10,202 nt of DNA from DASXRA01 sp035263725 (GCA_035263725.1 DATFRC010000094.1:1-10202), one strand, 5' to 3'. Positions 1-6,542 are shown, counted from the first letter of the stretch. Notes: generated from the sequence alone by a model not told the origin. Numbers and translations are program-made.

Positions 1-2
1 TC

Positions 3-110
3 GCGATGCAGCGCACCGCATACGACGCCGACGGCCAGGTGATCGAGTTCGGCGACCACGTGTACCGCGCCGACGGCTACGCCATCGAAGTAACCGTCTT
101 TGATCGCTAG
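3..110 (+). CDS. C-terminal fragment, probable GntR-family regulator (UTRA domain)
   Basis: An open frame enters from the left edge and stops at TAG 108-110, leaving about 35 codons. The tail reads R-T-A-Y-D-A-D-G-Q-V-I-E-F-G-D, then a V-Y-R-A-D-G-Y segment, and ends in I-E-V-T-V-F-D-R. This layout (aromatic-D-x-D-G-x-x-I-E-[FY], then Y-R-x-D-x-Y and a closing beta strand) is how UTRA effector-binding domains of GntR/HutC-type repressors usually end. Such proteins bind a small molecule through UTRA and DNA through an N-terminal winged helix, which lies outside the window. The gene converges on the acyl-CoA ligase, so regulation of the neighbouring acyl-CoA genes is possible but only inferred. 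The family call rests on a short tail and could be wrong. Confidence 0.65.
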   Translation, partial: AMQRTAYDADGQVIEFGDHVYRADGYAIEVTVFDR

Positions 111-143
111 GCCGGGAACGGGACCCACGGATCCGACCACCGC

Positions 144-234
144 GCGATGAGCGCTCGCGCGAAGAGCCCGGCCGCCGCGATGCGGCCGCGCCGAAGGCGC
201 GAGCGGAGCCGCGGTTGTGCCCGAGCGAAGCGAG
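144..234 (+). repeat. Dispersed structured intergenic repeat, copy 1
   Basis: This copy lies 33 nt after the stop of the upstream regulator fragment. It starts with a 26-nt core (144-169) that is repeated exactly, in inverted orientation, at 4128-4153. It continues with a hairpin, GGCCGC (170-175) pairing with GCGGCC (182-187) around a 6-nt loop. A second hairpin follows: CGCGCC (187-192) pairs with GGCGCG (196-201) around GAA; the two stems share base 187, so they cannot both form fully. It ends with the box CCGAGCGAAGCGAG (221-234), which matches copy 2 with one difference. Core and box are 51 nt apart here and 52 nt apart in copy 2. No coding role is evident, and it could be a REP/MITE-like unit or an RNA 3'-end structure. 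Confidence 0.7.
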
Positions 235-268
235 TGGGGCAAACGCGGATTCGCGCAGGCGGGATAAG

Positions 269-1789
269 TCAGTGCACCTGGCGTTCTTGGCCGGCCCAGT
301 ACGGTTCACGCAGCTTGAACTTCTGCAGCTTGCCCGTTGCGGTACGCGGCAGCGAGTCGACGAACTCGACGCGCTTCGGGCACTTGAAGCCGGCCAGCGA
401 GCCATGGCAGTGCGTGATGATCTCCTCGGCGGTGACGCCGTTCGCGACGACCAGTGCGGTCACGAGCTCGCCCCACTTCTGGTCCGGAATGCCGATGACT
501 GCGACCTCCCGGACCGCCGGGTGCGACGTGATCACGTCCTCCACCTCGATCGACGAGACGTTCTCGCCGCCGGAGATGATCACGTCTTTCTTGCGGTCGG
601 AGATGCTCAGATAACCGTCGTCGAGGTATCCGCCGTCGCCCGTGTGGAACCAGCCGCCCGCCATGACTGCCGCGGTGGCGTCGGGCTGCTGCCAGTAGCC
701 CGCCAGGTTGTGGTTGGACTGTGCGAGCACCTCGCCGTCGATGTCCACATCGAGCCGCACTCCGAGCGCCGGAGCGCCGGCACGCACCAGCCGGCGCGCG
801 CGCTCCGCCGGAGGCAGGGCGTCCCATTCCGCACGCTGCCGATTGATTGTGAGCAGCGGGGCGGTCTCGGTGAGCCCGTAGATCTGGATGAACTCCCACC
901 CCAGGTCCGTGAGCACCCGTTCGATGGTGCGTGTAGGCGGTGGCGCGCCGGCGACGATGATCCGTACCCGGTCGCGTCCGGGGATCGGGCCGCCCCACGA
1001 GGCCGCGCCGTCGAGGGCGGCGTTCACCACCGCCGGCGCCGCGCACATCATCGTCACGCCGTGTCGCTCGACACGGCGCAGGATCTCGGTTCCTTCGACC
1101 TGGCGAAGCACGACGTGGGTGCCGCCGACGCCTGTGACGCCGTAGGGCATGCCCCACCCGTTGCAGTGGAACATCGGCAGCGTGTGCAGCAGCACGTCGC
1201 GGTCGCTGATCGACGTGTGCAACCCGAACACCGTCGCGTTCAGCCACACGTTGCGATGCGTCAGTTGCACGCCCTTGGGCCGGGCCGTCGTGCCGGAGGT
1301 GTAGTTGATCGTCGCAGTCGCGTTCTCATCCGGCTCCGCCCATTCGAGCGGCTCGGCGTCGCGCGCGAACAGCGCGTCGTCGTCGCCCAGCATGAACTTG
1401 TGCTCGACGTCGACGATATCCAGCACATCTTTGAGCGCCGGGTCGACGTAGAGGACGGAGGCGCCGCTGTGCTCGACGATGTAGCGCACCTCGCCCGCGG
1501 AGAGCCGGAAGTTGATCGGCACCAGGATGCGACCCCATCCCGAGACGCCGAAGAACGACGTGAACAGCCGGGCCGAATTGTGCGAGATGATCGCCACCCG
1601 TCCGCCGACCGGAACGCCCAGCGCGTCGAGACGGGCCGCCTGGGCGCGGGCCAGCGTGGCGAGCTCTCGGTAGGTCAGCTCCCCGAGGCTCTCCGCAGGC
1701 TGGTCGGGCTCATCGACAATGGCGAGCCGGTCCGGGTACACGTCCTCGGCGCGGTCGAGGAAGTCGCGGACGGTCAGCGGAAAGAACAC
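269..1789 (-). CDS. AMP-forming acyl-CoA synthetase (fatty acid-CoA ligase)
   Basis: This 506-residue protein belongs to the ANL adenylate-forming superfamily. It should activate a carboxylic acid with ATP to an acyl-AMP and transfer it to coenzyme A. The phosphate-binding motif YTSGTTARPKG is at about residues 163-173, and YGLTE at 304-308. The TGD motif is at 383-385, the hinge segment SDRKKD at 397-402, and the catalytic lysine is K487 in PRTATGK. All core motifs are present and the length is normal. The GTG start at 1787-1789 is chosen because a perfect AGGAGGT precedes it by 5 nt; an upstream in-frame start at 1825 would put that site inside the coding region. The segment P-M-F-H-C-N-G-W-G resembles medium/long-chain fatty acyl ligases, but substrate length cannot be read from sequence. 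It is divergent from the crotonase-like gene, which suggests shared acyl-CoA metabolism. Confidence 0.93.
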   Translation of the reverse strand: MFFPLTVRDFLDRAEDVYPDRLAIVDEPDQPAESLGELTYRELATLARAQAARLDALGVPVGGRVAIISHNSARLFTSFFGVSGWGRILVPINFRLSAGEVRYIVEHSGASVLYVDPALKDVLDIVDVEHKFMLGDDDALFARDAEPLEWAEPDENATATINYTSGTTARPKGVQLTHRNVWLNATVFGLHTSISDRDVLLHTLPMFHCNGWGMPYGVTGVGGTHVVLRQVEGTEILRRVERHGVTMMCAAPAVVNAALDGAASWGGPIPGRDRVRIIVAGAPPPTRTIERVLTDLGWEFIQIYGLTETAPLLTINRQRAEWDALPPAERARRLVRAGAPALGVRLDVDIDGEVLAQSNHNLAGYWQQPDATAAVMAGGWFHTGDGGYLDDGYLSISDRKKDVIISGGENVSSIEVEDVITSHPAVREVAVIGIPDQKWGELVTALVVANGVTAEEIITHCHGSLAGFKCPKRVEFVDSLPRTATGKLQKFKLREPYWAGQERQVH

Positions 1790-1794
1790 GGCGC

Positions 1795-1801
1795 ACCTCC
1801 T
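1795..1801 (-). promoter_or_regulatory. Strong ribosome binding site of the acyl-CoA synthetase
   Basis: The minus strand reads AGGAGGT, a full match to the anti-Shine-Dalgarno sequence, 5 nt before the GTG at 1787-1789. It decides the start codon against the longer in-frame possibility beginning at 1825. Confidence 0.85.
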
Positions 1802-1818
1802 GGGGTCCTGATGCGACG

Positions 1819-1854
1819 TTGCCACAACTACGTGGGCGTGGCGACACTGACGGT
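1819..1854 (+). promoter_or_regulatory. Probable leaderless promoter of the crotonase-family gene
   Basis: TTGCCA (1819-1824) is a 5/6 match to a -35 TTGACA box. After 18 nt comes GACACT (1843-1848), which keeps the A at position 2 and the T at position 6 of the actinobacterial -10 TAnnnT. The ATG at 1855 begins 6 nt after this hexamer, so transcription would start at or next to the start codon. No Shine-Dalgarno sequence precedes the ATG, which agrees with leaderless translation, common in actinobacteria. The -10 has G instead of T at position 1, so the call is tentative. Confidence 0.5.
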
Positions 1855-2628
1855 ATGCAGTACGTCCGCGTAAACCGCAGCGGTGACTTTGTCACGATTA
1901 CCATGGACAACCCGGCGAAACGGAACGCCTTATCCGCGCAGCTCATGGGCGAGCTGATCGACGCGTTCACCGAGGCCGGGCGGAGCGACGCACTGGGCGT
2001 CGTACTTGCCGCCAACGGGCCGGTGTTCTCCGCCGGGCATGACTTCGCCGACGTCGTGGACCATGATCATGCTTCGGTGCGCGAGCTGCTGGTGACGTGC
2101 ACCCGGCTTATGACGCTCCTCCAGGAGATCCGGCAGCCCGTCGTCGCGAGAGTGCACGCGCTGGCCACTGCGGCGGGCTGCCAGCTGGTCGCCAGTGCCG
2201 ACCTCGCAGTGGCAGCAGAGTCCGCGCGGTTTGCACTGCCCGGCGGCAAGGGCGGATGGTTCTGCCACACGCCGTCGGTGGCCGTCGCCCGCGCCATCGG
2301 GCGGAAGCGGGCCATGGAGATGGCACTCTCGGGCGATCCTGTCGACGCGACCACCGCGGCCGACTGGGGGCTCGTCAACCGGGTCGTGCCCGACGCGCAG
2401 CTCGACAGCGCCGTATCGGATCTGATCGAACGGGTCACCCGAGGCAGCGCGGAGAGCAAGGCGCTCGGCAAGCAGGCGTTCTATGCGCAGGTGGATCTCG
2501 ACCAGCCCAAGGCGTACGCGTACGCCATTGAGGTCATGGCCGCGGCGAGCCAGCTGCCGGATGCCGCCGAGGGAATGCACGCGTTCCTGGAGAAACGCAA
2601 GCCCGAATGGCGATCGGCCAGGCCCTAG
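1855..2628 (+). CDS. Enoyl-CoA hydratase/isomerase family protein, ECHDC3-like
   Basis: This 257-residue protein has the crotonase fold, whose members bind acyl-CoA and stabilise an enolate through two backbone NH groups. The first oxyanion-hole segment is visible as G-P-V-F-S-A-G-H-D-F, the second as A-T-A-A-G-C-Q-L-V-A-S. Classical hydratases carry glutamates in GGGCE and GQPE. Here they read AAGCQ and LPGGK, so both acid/base residues appear absent. The stretches AGCQLVAS, F-C-x-T-P-x-V-A-x-A-R-A and the closing F-L-E-K-R-K-P-E-W closely resemble human ECHDC3 as I remember it. A simple hydration reaction is therefore doubtful. The ATG at 1855 fits the family N-terminus better than a TTG at 1819. 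Its stop overlaps that of xseB on the other strand. Confidence 0.88.
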   Translation: MQYVRVNRSGDFVTITMDNPAKRNALSAQLMGELIDAFTEAGRSDALGVVLAANGPVFSAGHDFADVVDHDHASVRELLVTCTRLMTLLQEIRQPVVARVHALATAAGCQLVASADLAVAAESARFALPGGKGGWFCHTPSVAVARAIGRKRAMEMALSGDPVDATTAADWGLVNRVVPDAQLDSAVSDLIERVTRGSAESKALGKQAFYAQVDLDQPKAYAYAIEVMAAASQLPDAAEGMHAFLEKRKPEWRSARP

Positions 2629-2828
2629 TCGTCCGGCGCGTCGTGGGCGGCGATCGCCGCATCGAGACGTGCCGTTGCTCCGTCCAGCCAGCGCTGGCAG
2701 ATGTCAGCGAGTTCCTCGCCGCGCTGCCACAGGGCGAGCGACTCCTCGAGCGTCTGCCCGCCGGTCTCGAGCTTGCGCACGATCTCGGCGAGCTCGGCAC
2801 GCGCCGCCTCGTAGCCAATCTCAGTCAT
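2625..2828 (-). CDS. xseB: Exodeoxyribonuclease VII small subunit
   Basis: This 67-residue protein is the small subunit of exonuclease VII. Several copies bind one XseA to form a complex that degrades single-stranded DNA from both ends into oligonucleotides. The small-subunit signature is clear: Y-E-x-A-R-A-E-L-A-E-I-V-R-K-L-E-x-G, then L-E-E-S-L-A-L-W-x-R-G-E-E-L, and a helix ending in an acidic tail. Length is typical. The ATG at 2826-2828 is preferred; a TTG immediately before it is also possible. No clear Shine-Dalgarno sequence is visible. The start lies 5 nt after the xseA stop (2834-2836), which suggests translation coupled to xseA. The TAG overlaps the TAG of the convergent crotonase gene within the palindrome CTAG. 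Confidence 0.95.
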   Translation of the reverse strand: MTEIGYEAARAELAEIVRKLETGGQTLEESLALWQRGEELADICQRWLDGATARLDAAIAAHDAPDD

Positions 2829-2833
2829 CAAGA

Positions 2834-4024
2834 TCAGAGCTTATGCGCGTCGAACTCACCGCGCGCCACCCGGATCCGCAGCGTGCCGATCGCCTCGTCC
2901 GGATCGCGCACCACGAGGCTGTCCGGGCGCTGCACCACGGCGTAGCCCCGGTCGAGCGTCGACTGCGGCGACAACGCTCGCACCCGGGCTCGCACGTGAG
3001 TCAGATCCGCGGCGGCCGCTTCGAGCGCCGCGCGGGCACGACGCCGGCCGCTGTCGCGCAGCGTCGCAACATCGGCCGCTTCGCGATCAAGCCGGACGTG
3101 CACGGCGTCGCGCATCCGCGCCGGCAGGCCGGCCAGCAGGAGGGACTCGCCGTGCAGCCGCTTGTGGATGCTCTGCCGGGCGCGCTCGCGCAGGTCGGCC
3201 ACCCGGGCCCGCTCATCGGCCACATCCGGAACGATGCGCCGCGCCGCGTCGGTCGGCGTGGAGGCAGCGAGGTCGGCCACGAGATCGAGCAGGGGCGCGT
3301 CGGTCTCGTGCCCGATCGCGCTCACCACCGGGGTGCGCGCCGCGGCCACCGCCCGGATGAGCGACTCGTTCGAGAACGGCAGCAGGTCCTCAATACTGCC
3401 CCCACCGCGGGCGATGACGATCACGTCGATGGCGTCGTCGGCGTCGAGCCGTTCGAGTGCCGCCACCACCTCGTTGGCTGCGGACGGTCCCTGCGTCGCG
3501 ACGTTCTCTACCTGAAAGGCCACACCGGCGAACCGGCGGCGGGCGTTCTCGACGATGTCCCGCTCCGCGGCACTGGCCCGACCGGTGATCAGCCCGATGC
3601 GCCGTGGCAGGAACGGCAGCGCGCGCTTGCGGTCCGGTGCGAACAAACCTTCCGCCGCCAGTAGCCGCTTAAGCTGCTCGAGTCGGGCGAGCAGCTCGCC
3701 GAGGCCGACCTGGCGGATGTCCGTCGCACGCAGGCTGAGCGTGCCGCGTTCCAGATAGAAGTCGGGACGGGCGCGCAGCACGACGCGTGAGCCCTCCCCG
3801 ATGTCGTCGCCGAGGACGGTGCGCGCACACGTCACGTTCAGCGAGATGTTGGCGTCCGTGTCCCGCAGCACGAGAAACTGTGTCGCCATACCGGGGCGTC
3901 TCGTCAGCTGGGCGATCTGGCCTTCGATCCACACCTCACCCAGCCGGTTGATCCACTCCGCGACCTTCTGCGCCACCACGCGCACCGGTACCGGCCGCTC
4001 GGGCGAGGACTCCAGCCGGGCCAT
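2834..4024 (-). CDS. xseA: Exodeoxyribonuclease VII large subunit
   Basis: This 396-residue protein is the catalytic subunit of exonuclease VII, which acts in the cytoplasm on single-stranded DNA during repair. An N-terminal OB-fold DNA-binding domain covers roughly residues 10-105 (V-W-I-E-G-Q-I, then F-L-V-L-R-D). The nuclease domain begins at L-P-x-L-P-R-R-I-G-L-I-T. The residues conserved in the E. coli enzyme have counterparts at D156 (A-E-R-D), R206 (IARGGGS), H239 and D242 (IGHETD). A coiled-coil arm follows, then the typical C-terminus L-D-R-G-Y-A-V-V. It is shorter than the E. coli protein (456 residues), as I recall for actinobacterial versions, mainly in the coiled-coil arm. The ATG at 4022-4024 follows a weak AGGCGG (4034-4039) at 9 nt. 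xseB follows directly. Confidence 0.96.
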   Translation of the reverse strand: MARLESSPERPVPVRVVAQKVAEWINRLGEVWIEGQIAQLTRRPGMATQFLVLRDTDANISLNVTCARTVLGDDIGEGSRVVLRARPDFYLERGTLSLRATDIRQVGLGELLARLEQLKRLLAAEGLFAPDRKRALPFLPRRIGLITGRASAAERDIVENARRRFAGVAFQVENVATQGPSAANEVVAALERLDADDAIDVIVIARGGGSIEDLLPFSNESLIRAVAAARTPVVSAIGHETDAPLLDLVADLAASTPTDAARRIVPDVADERARVADLRERARQSIHKRLHGESLLLAGLPARMRDAVHVRLDREAADVATLRDSGRRRARAALEAAAADLTHVRARVRALSPQSTLDRGYAVVQRPDSLVVRDPDEAIGTLRIRVARGEFDAHKL

Positions 4025-4061
4025 CGACTAATGCCGCCTGCGCGGCGCGCGATCCGGACCG

Positions 4062-4153
4062 CTCGCTGCGCTCGGGCCCGCCTCGCGCGCCGCTCCTCGC
4101 TGACGCTCGGGCCGCGCCGCGGCGGCGGGGCTCTTCGCGCGAGCGCTCATCGC
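4062..4153 (-). repeat. Dispersed structured intergenic repeat, copy 2
   Basis: This is the inverted partner of the repeat at 144-234. Read on the minus strand, the 26-nt core spans 4153-4128 and is identical to copy 1. The terminal box CCGAGCGCAGCGAG spans 4075-4062 and differs from copy 1 at one base. The stem GCCGC/GCGGC just after the core is preserved, while the middle has diverged. It starts 50 nt after the stop of the hexapeptide-repeat gene, in that gene's sense, and ends 37 nt before the xseA start. It thus fills much of the otherwise featureless gap at 4025-4203. Confidence 0.7.
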
Positions 4154-4203
4154 TCGGTGGTTCCGTTCTTTGTGGTCGCCTTCGTGGTGGCGGCGCTCAT
4201 CGT

Positions 4204-4707
4204 TTATTCGTCGGCGTTGTCGAACGGGGACGGCTCCGGCGGCGTCGGCGAAGGCGGCTCCTCCGCGCGATGCCCAACGGGTTCCACCTCCCCGGCGCCC
4301 GATGGAACGGAGTCAACCGTTGGCACGGAGTCAGCCGATGGCACGGAGTCAGCCAATGGCACCGGGTCAGCCGATGGCACCGGGTCAGCCGATGGCACGG
4401 ACTCAGCCGATGGCACCGAGTCGGCGGCGGGCTCCGTCGCGGCCACCTCCTCGTCGAAGGTGGCCCAGGATGGTGGCTCATCGGGCGGTTCGTGCAATCG
4501 ACTGAGCATCTCGTCGCCGCGAAGCGCCCACTCGGCGTATCGCTGTTGTGCACGCACCGAGAACTGCAACGCTGTGCTGACCGCGAGCACGGGCAGTTCC
4601 AATACCCGGTCGGGCAACGTGCGTGCCTGCTCGACGGTGATAGCAGCCAAGCCGAGCGCCGCGCGCACCGGAGTCGGGAGAGGCGCCATCCCCCGAGCAT
4701 GCACCAT
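4204..4707 (-). CDS. Small protein with hexapeptide repeats, probable lipid-droplet-associated family (Rv1109c-like)
   Basis: This 167-residue protein sits between xseA and a divergent ispH, the position I recall for Rv1109c in M. tuberculosis; mycobacterial members are annotated as lipid-droplet-associated. The family call rests largely on this position. Residues 10-60 (P-L-P-T-P-V-R-A-A-L-G-L onward) form an amphipathic or weakly hydrophobic helical region that could bind a lipid surface. Residues 72-167 are rich in Pro, Glu, Ser and Asp and probably disordered. Within them, residues 95-136 are seven tandem copies of a hexapeptide of the form A-D-S-V-P-S. The protein is acidic at the C-terminus. 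The ATG at 4705-4707 is used; an internal ATG at 4687-4689, seventh codon, is an alternative. No Shine-Dalgarno sequence is seen. Function is not established here. Confidence 0.75.
   Translation of the reverse strand: MVHARGMAPLPTPVRAALGLAAITVEQARTLPDRVLELPVLAVSTALQFSVRAQQRYAEWALRGDEMLSRLHEPPDEPPSWATFDEEVAATEPAADSVPSAESVPSADPVPSADPVPLADSVPSADSVPTVDSVPSGAGEVEPVGHRAEEPPSPTPPEPSPFDNADE
4300..4425 (-). repeat. 18-bp tandem repeat, 7 copies, in frame
   Basis: Seven contiguous 18-bp units occupy this span without spacers and keep the reading frame of the surrounding gene. On the plus strand the commonest unit is CGATGGCACGGAGTCAGC, with changes at only a few positions per unit. On the coding strand each unit gives one hexapeptide [AV]-[DE]-[SP]-V-P-[SLT]. 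The outermost units are the most diverged and the middle ones nearly identical, which suggests expansion by slippage or unequal exchange. Copy number may differ between strains. Confidence 0.95.
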
Positions 4708-4762
4708 GGGGCGTCGGCAATGCGCGGTACCCGTCGCTTTCCTTGCGCCGACATCGCGTCCG

Positions 4763-4775
4763 TACCATCAACGGC
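4763..4775 (+). promoter_or_regulatory. Probable leaderless promoter of ispH (-10 TACCAT)
   Basis: TACCAT (4763-4768) matches the TAnnnT form of actinobacterial -10 elements and ends 7 nt before the ATG at 4776. This spacing puts the transcription start on the A of the start codon. No Shine-Dalgarno sequence is present. A convincing -35 box at the standard distance is not visible; TTGCGC at 4743-4748 leaves only 14 nt. Confidence 0.5.
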
Positions 4776-5780
4776 ATGACCTCGACCGGCGGCTCCGCGC
4801 AGGCGTCCGACCCGGCGCCGGCGCAGCGTCGGCCGGGACGCGTGCTGCTTGCCAAGCCGCGTGGGTACTGCGCCGGCGTCGACCGCGCCGTGCTGACAGT
4901 CGAGAAGGCGCTGGACCTCTACGGCGCACCCGTATACGTCCGTAAGCAGATCGTGCACAACCTGCACGTGGTCCGTTCGCTCGAGAAACGCGGTGCGATC
5001 TTCGTCGAGGAGACGGACGAGGTGCCCCCGGGATCGATCATCGTGTTTTCCGCGCACGGGGTCGCCCCTGAAGTGCACGACGAAGCAGCACGGCGGCACC
5101 TCAAGGCGATTGACGCCACGTGTCCGCTCGTGACCAAAGTGCACAACGAGGCGAAGCGGTTCGCGACGAGCGGCTACGACATCCTGCTGATCGGCCACGA
5201 GGGCCACGAGGAGGTCATCGGCACCACCGGCGAGGCGCCGGAGCGCACTCACCTGGTCGACGGTCCCGGCGACGTGGCCAACGCGCAGGTGCGCGATCCG
5301 GCCAAGGTGGTGTGGCTGTCGCAGACCACACTGTCCGTCGACGAGACGATGCAGACGGTCGATGCACTGCGTGAGCGGTTCCCACTGCTGGAGTCACCGC
5401 CGAGCGACGACATCTGCTACGCGACCCAGAACCGGCAGGCCGCGGTGAAGGTGATTGCCCCGCAGGTCGAGCTGTTCCTGGTGGTCGGCTCGGCGAACTC
5501 ATCGAACTCGGTGCGCATGGTCGAGGTGGCCCTGGCGGCCGGAGCCGCGCAGGCGCGTCTGGTGGAGAACGTCGAGGCCCTCGACGCGTCGTGGCTTTCC
5601 GATGTGTCCACTGTGGGCCTGTCGAGCGGGGCCTCCGTGCCCGAGGTGCTGGTGCGTGACGTCGCGGAGTGGCTCGCCGAGCGCGGCTACAGCGACTTGG
5701 AGGAGGTCACGCACACGGACGAACGCCTGGCGTTCGCATTGCCGCAGGAGCTGCGACGGGATCTGCGCGCAGCGCGATGA
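4776..5780 (+). CDS. ispH: 4-hydroxy-3-methylbut-2-enyl diphosphate reductase
   Basis: This 334-residue enzyme catalyses the last step of the methylerythritol phosphate pathway, reducing HMBPP to IPP and DMAPP with a [4Fe-4S] cluster. The three cluster cysteines are present: C32 in RGYCAGV, C116 in DATCPLV and C214 in DDICYATQNRQ. Substrate-contacting residues are also seen: H61 (I-V-H-N), H94 (S-A-H-G-V), H141 and E145 in GHEGHEE, and the S-x-N motif at 239-241 (GSANSSNS). Compared with E. coli (316 residues) it has an N-terminal extension of about 20 residues. The ATG at 4776 is preferred to a TTG at 4743 because it begins M-T-S-T and follows a -10-like hexamer by 7 nt. The gene diverges from the hexapeptide-repeat gene. 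The older name is lytB. Confidence 0.97.
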   Translation: MTSTGGSAQASDPAPAQRRPGRVLLAKPRGYCAGVDRAVLTVEKALDLYGAPVYVRKQIVHNLHVVRSLEKRGAIFVEETDEVPPGSIIVFSAHGVAPEVHDEAARRHLKAIDATCPLVTKVHNEAKRFATSGYDILLIGHEGHEEVIGTTGEAPERTHLVDGPGDVANAQVRDPAKVVWLSQTTLSVDETMQTVDALRERFPLLESPPSDDICYATQNRQAAVKVIAPQVELFLVVGSANSSNSVRMVEVALAAGAAQARLVENVEALDASWLSDVSTVGLSSGASVPEVLVRDVAEWLAERGYSDLEEVTHTDERLAFALPQELRRDLRAAR

Positions 5781-5804
5781 GCGGCTACGCGAACCGGCGG
5801 CTGT

Positions 5805-6380
5805 CTATCGGCCGCTGATGAGGCGGATGCCGGCGATGATCAATACCGCTGCGGTGGCCCCAGCGATGGCGGGGAATCCGTACACCAGCCAGTTGGCGGC
5901 GGCGTCCAACAGCACCTTGCGGTCGTGCAGCCCGCTGGAGCGCGTGTAGAGCAGCAAAGCGGATGCTGCGACGTACACCAGTGGCGGAGCGACCACCACC
6001 GGGAACATGGCACTGCGCCGCACGATCAAGATCGCCACGACGGCGCCCACCACGACGCTGATATTGAAGCCGCCCTTGACCTGAGAGTGGTTTATGAGGT
6101 CGATCGCCGCGCCTACCGCGGCTATCGCGATCAGGACGAGTACGGCAACCAGCCCGGAAACGCCTCGTTCCGGGACCTGCGCTGCCGTCGCATTCGTGGC
6201 TGCGTAGGACGCGGAAACGGTGTGCGTCGGTGCGTCCCAGCCGTCGTCGCTGCGTCCGTACGACGGGACCTGCGGCTGGACACTGGTCGGCTGATAGCGT
6301 GGCGGCGCTCCGGCGCCGTGGTCGTCCGCAGCCGACGGCCCGCTGTACCGGGCGCCCGGTGAGGCGGGTACCTGGGCCAA
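5805..6380 (-). CDS. Four-helix membrane protein, Rv1111c/DUF6542-like
   Basis: This is a probable inner-membrane protein of 191 residues and unknown function. Residues 1-72 are rich in Pro, Ala, Ser and Gly with no predicted structure. Four hydrophobic helices follow at about 75-96, 105-121, 124-146 and 162-188, joined by short loops, one containing I-D-L-I-N-H-S and another S-S-G-L-H-D-R-K. The position between ispH and ychF matches Rv1111c of M. tuberculosis, and I believe the helical part corresponds to DUF6542, though this is from memory. The TTG at 6378-6380 is chosen because AAGGAG lies 6 nt upstream; the frame stays open to an ATG at 6491 that lacks such a site. The stop is 24 nt from the end of convergent ispH. 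Confidence 0.75.
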   Translation of the reverse strand: MAQVPASPGARYSGPSAADDHGAGAPPRYQPTSVQPQVPSYGRSDDGWDAPTHTVSASYAATNATAAQVPERGVSGLVAVLVLIAIAAVGAAIDLINHSQVKGGFNISVVVGAVVAILIVRRSAMFPVVVAPPLVYVAASALLLYTRSSGLHDRKVLLDAAANWLVYGFPAIAGATAAVLIIAGIRLISGR

Positions 6381-6386
6381 ATCGCG

Positions 6387-6392
6387 CTCCTT
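6387..6392 (-). promoter_or_regulatory. Ribosome binding site deciding the start of the membrane protein gene
   Basis: On the minus strand AAGGAG lies 6 nt before the in-frame TTG at 6378-6380. It is the only good Shine-Dalgarno match near the N-terminus and argues for the 191-residue form over a 228-residue one. The rest of the gap up to 6542 shows no other recognisable element. Confidence 0.6.
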
Positions 6393-6542
6393 TGCGGCGT
6401 GGGTCAGCGGTCGCGGCAGGGGGGCAGCAGACCACCGGTCCCGTTTCGGGCGGGCGGACTGTCCAACACGGTACCTGCCGTTCCCATGCACCAGAGTCGG
6501 AAGCGCCAGGTGCGCAGGGGAAAACCGGGCATTTGCAAGGGG

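Noticed and set aside
215..1873. A 552-codon plus-strand open frame opposite the acyl-CoA ligase
   Set aside because: It is an antisense shadow caused by high GC. It is rich in Arg, His, Asp and Val with no domain, and the minus-strand frame has every adenylate-forming motif.
4300..4425. Possible CRISPR array
   Set aside because: The 18-bp units are directly adjacent without spacers, stay in frame and lie inside a coding gene.
5779..5816. Possible terminator between ispH and the membrane protein gene
   Set aside because: AGCGGC/GCCGCT can pair, but the arms overlap both gene ends, the loop is long and there is no T-run, so such pairing is expected by chance at this GC content.
6381..6542. 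Possible third copy of the dispersed repeat or a small gene in the gap before rmuC
   Set aside because: No match to the 26-nt core or terminal box is seen. The only supported element is the ribosome binding site at 6387-6392.
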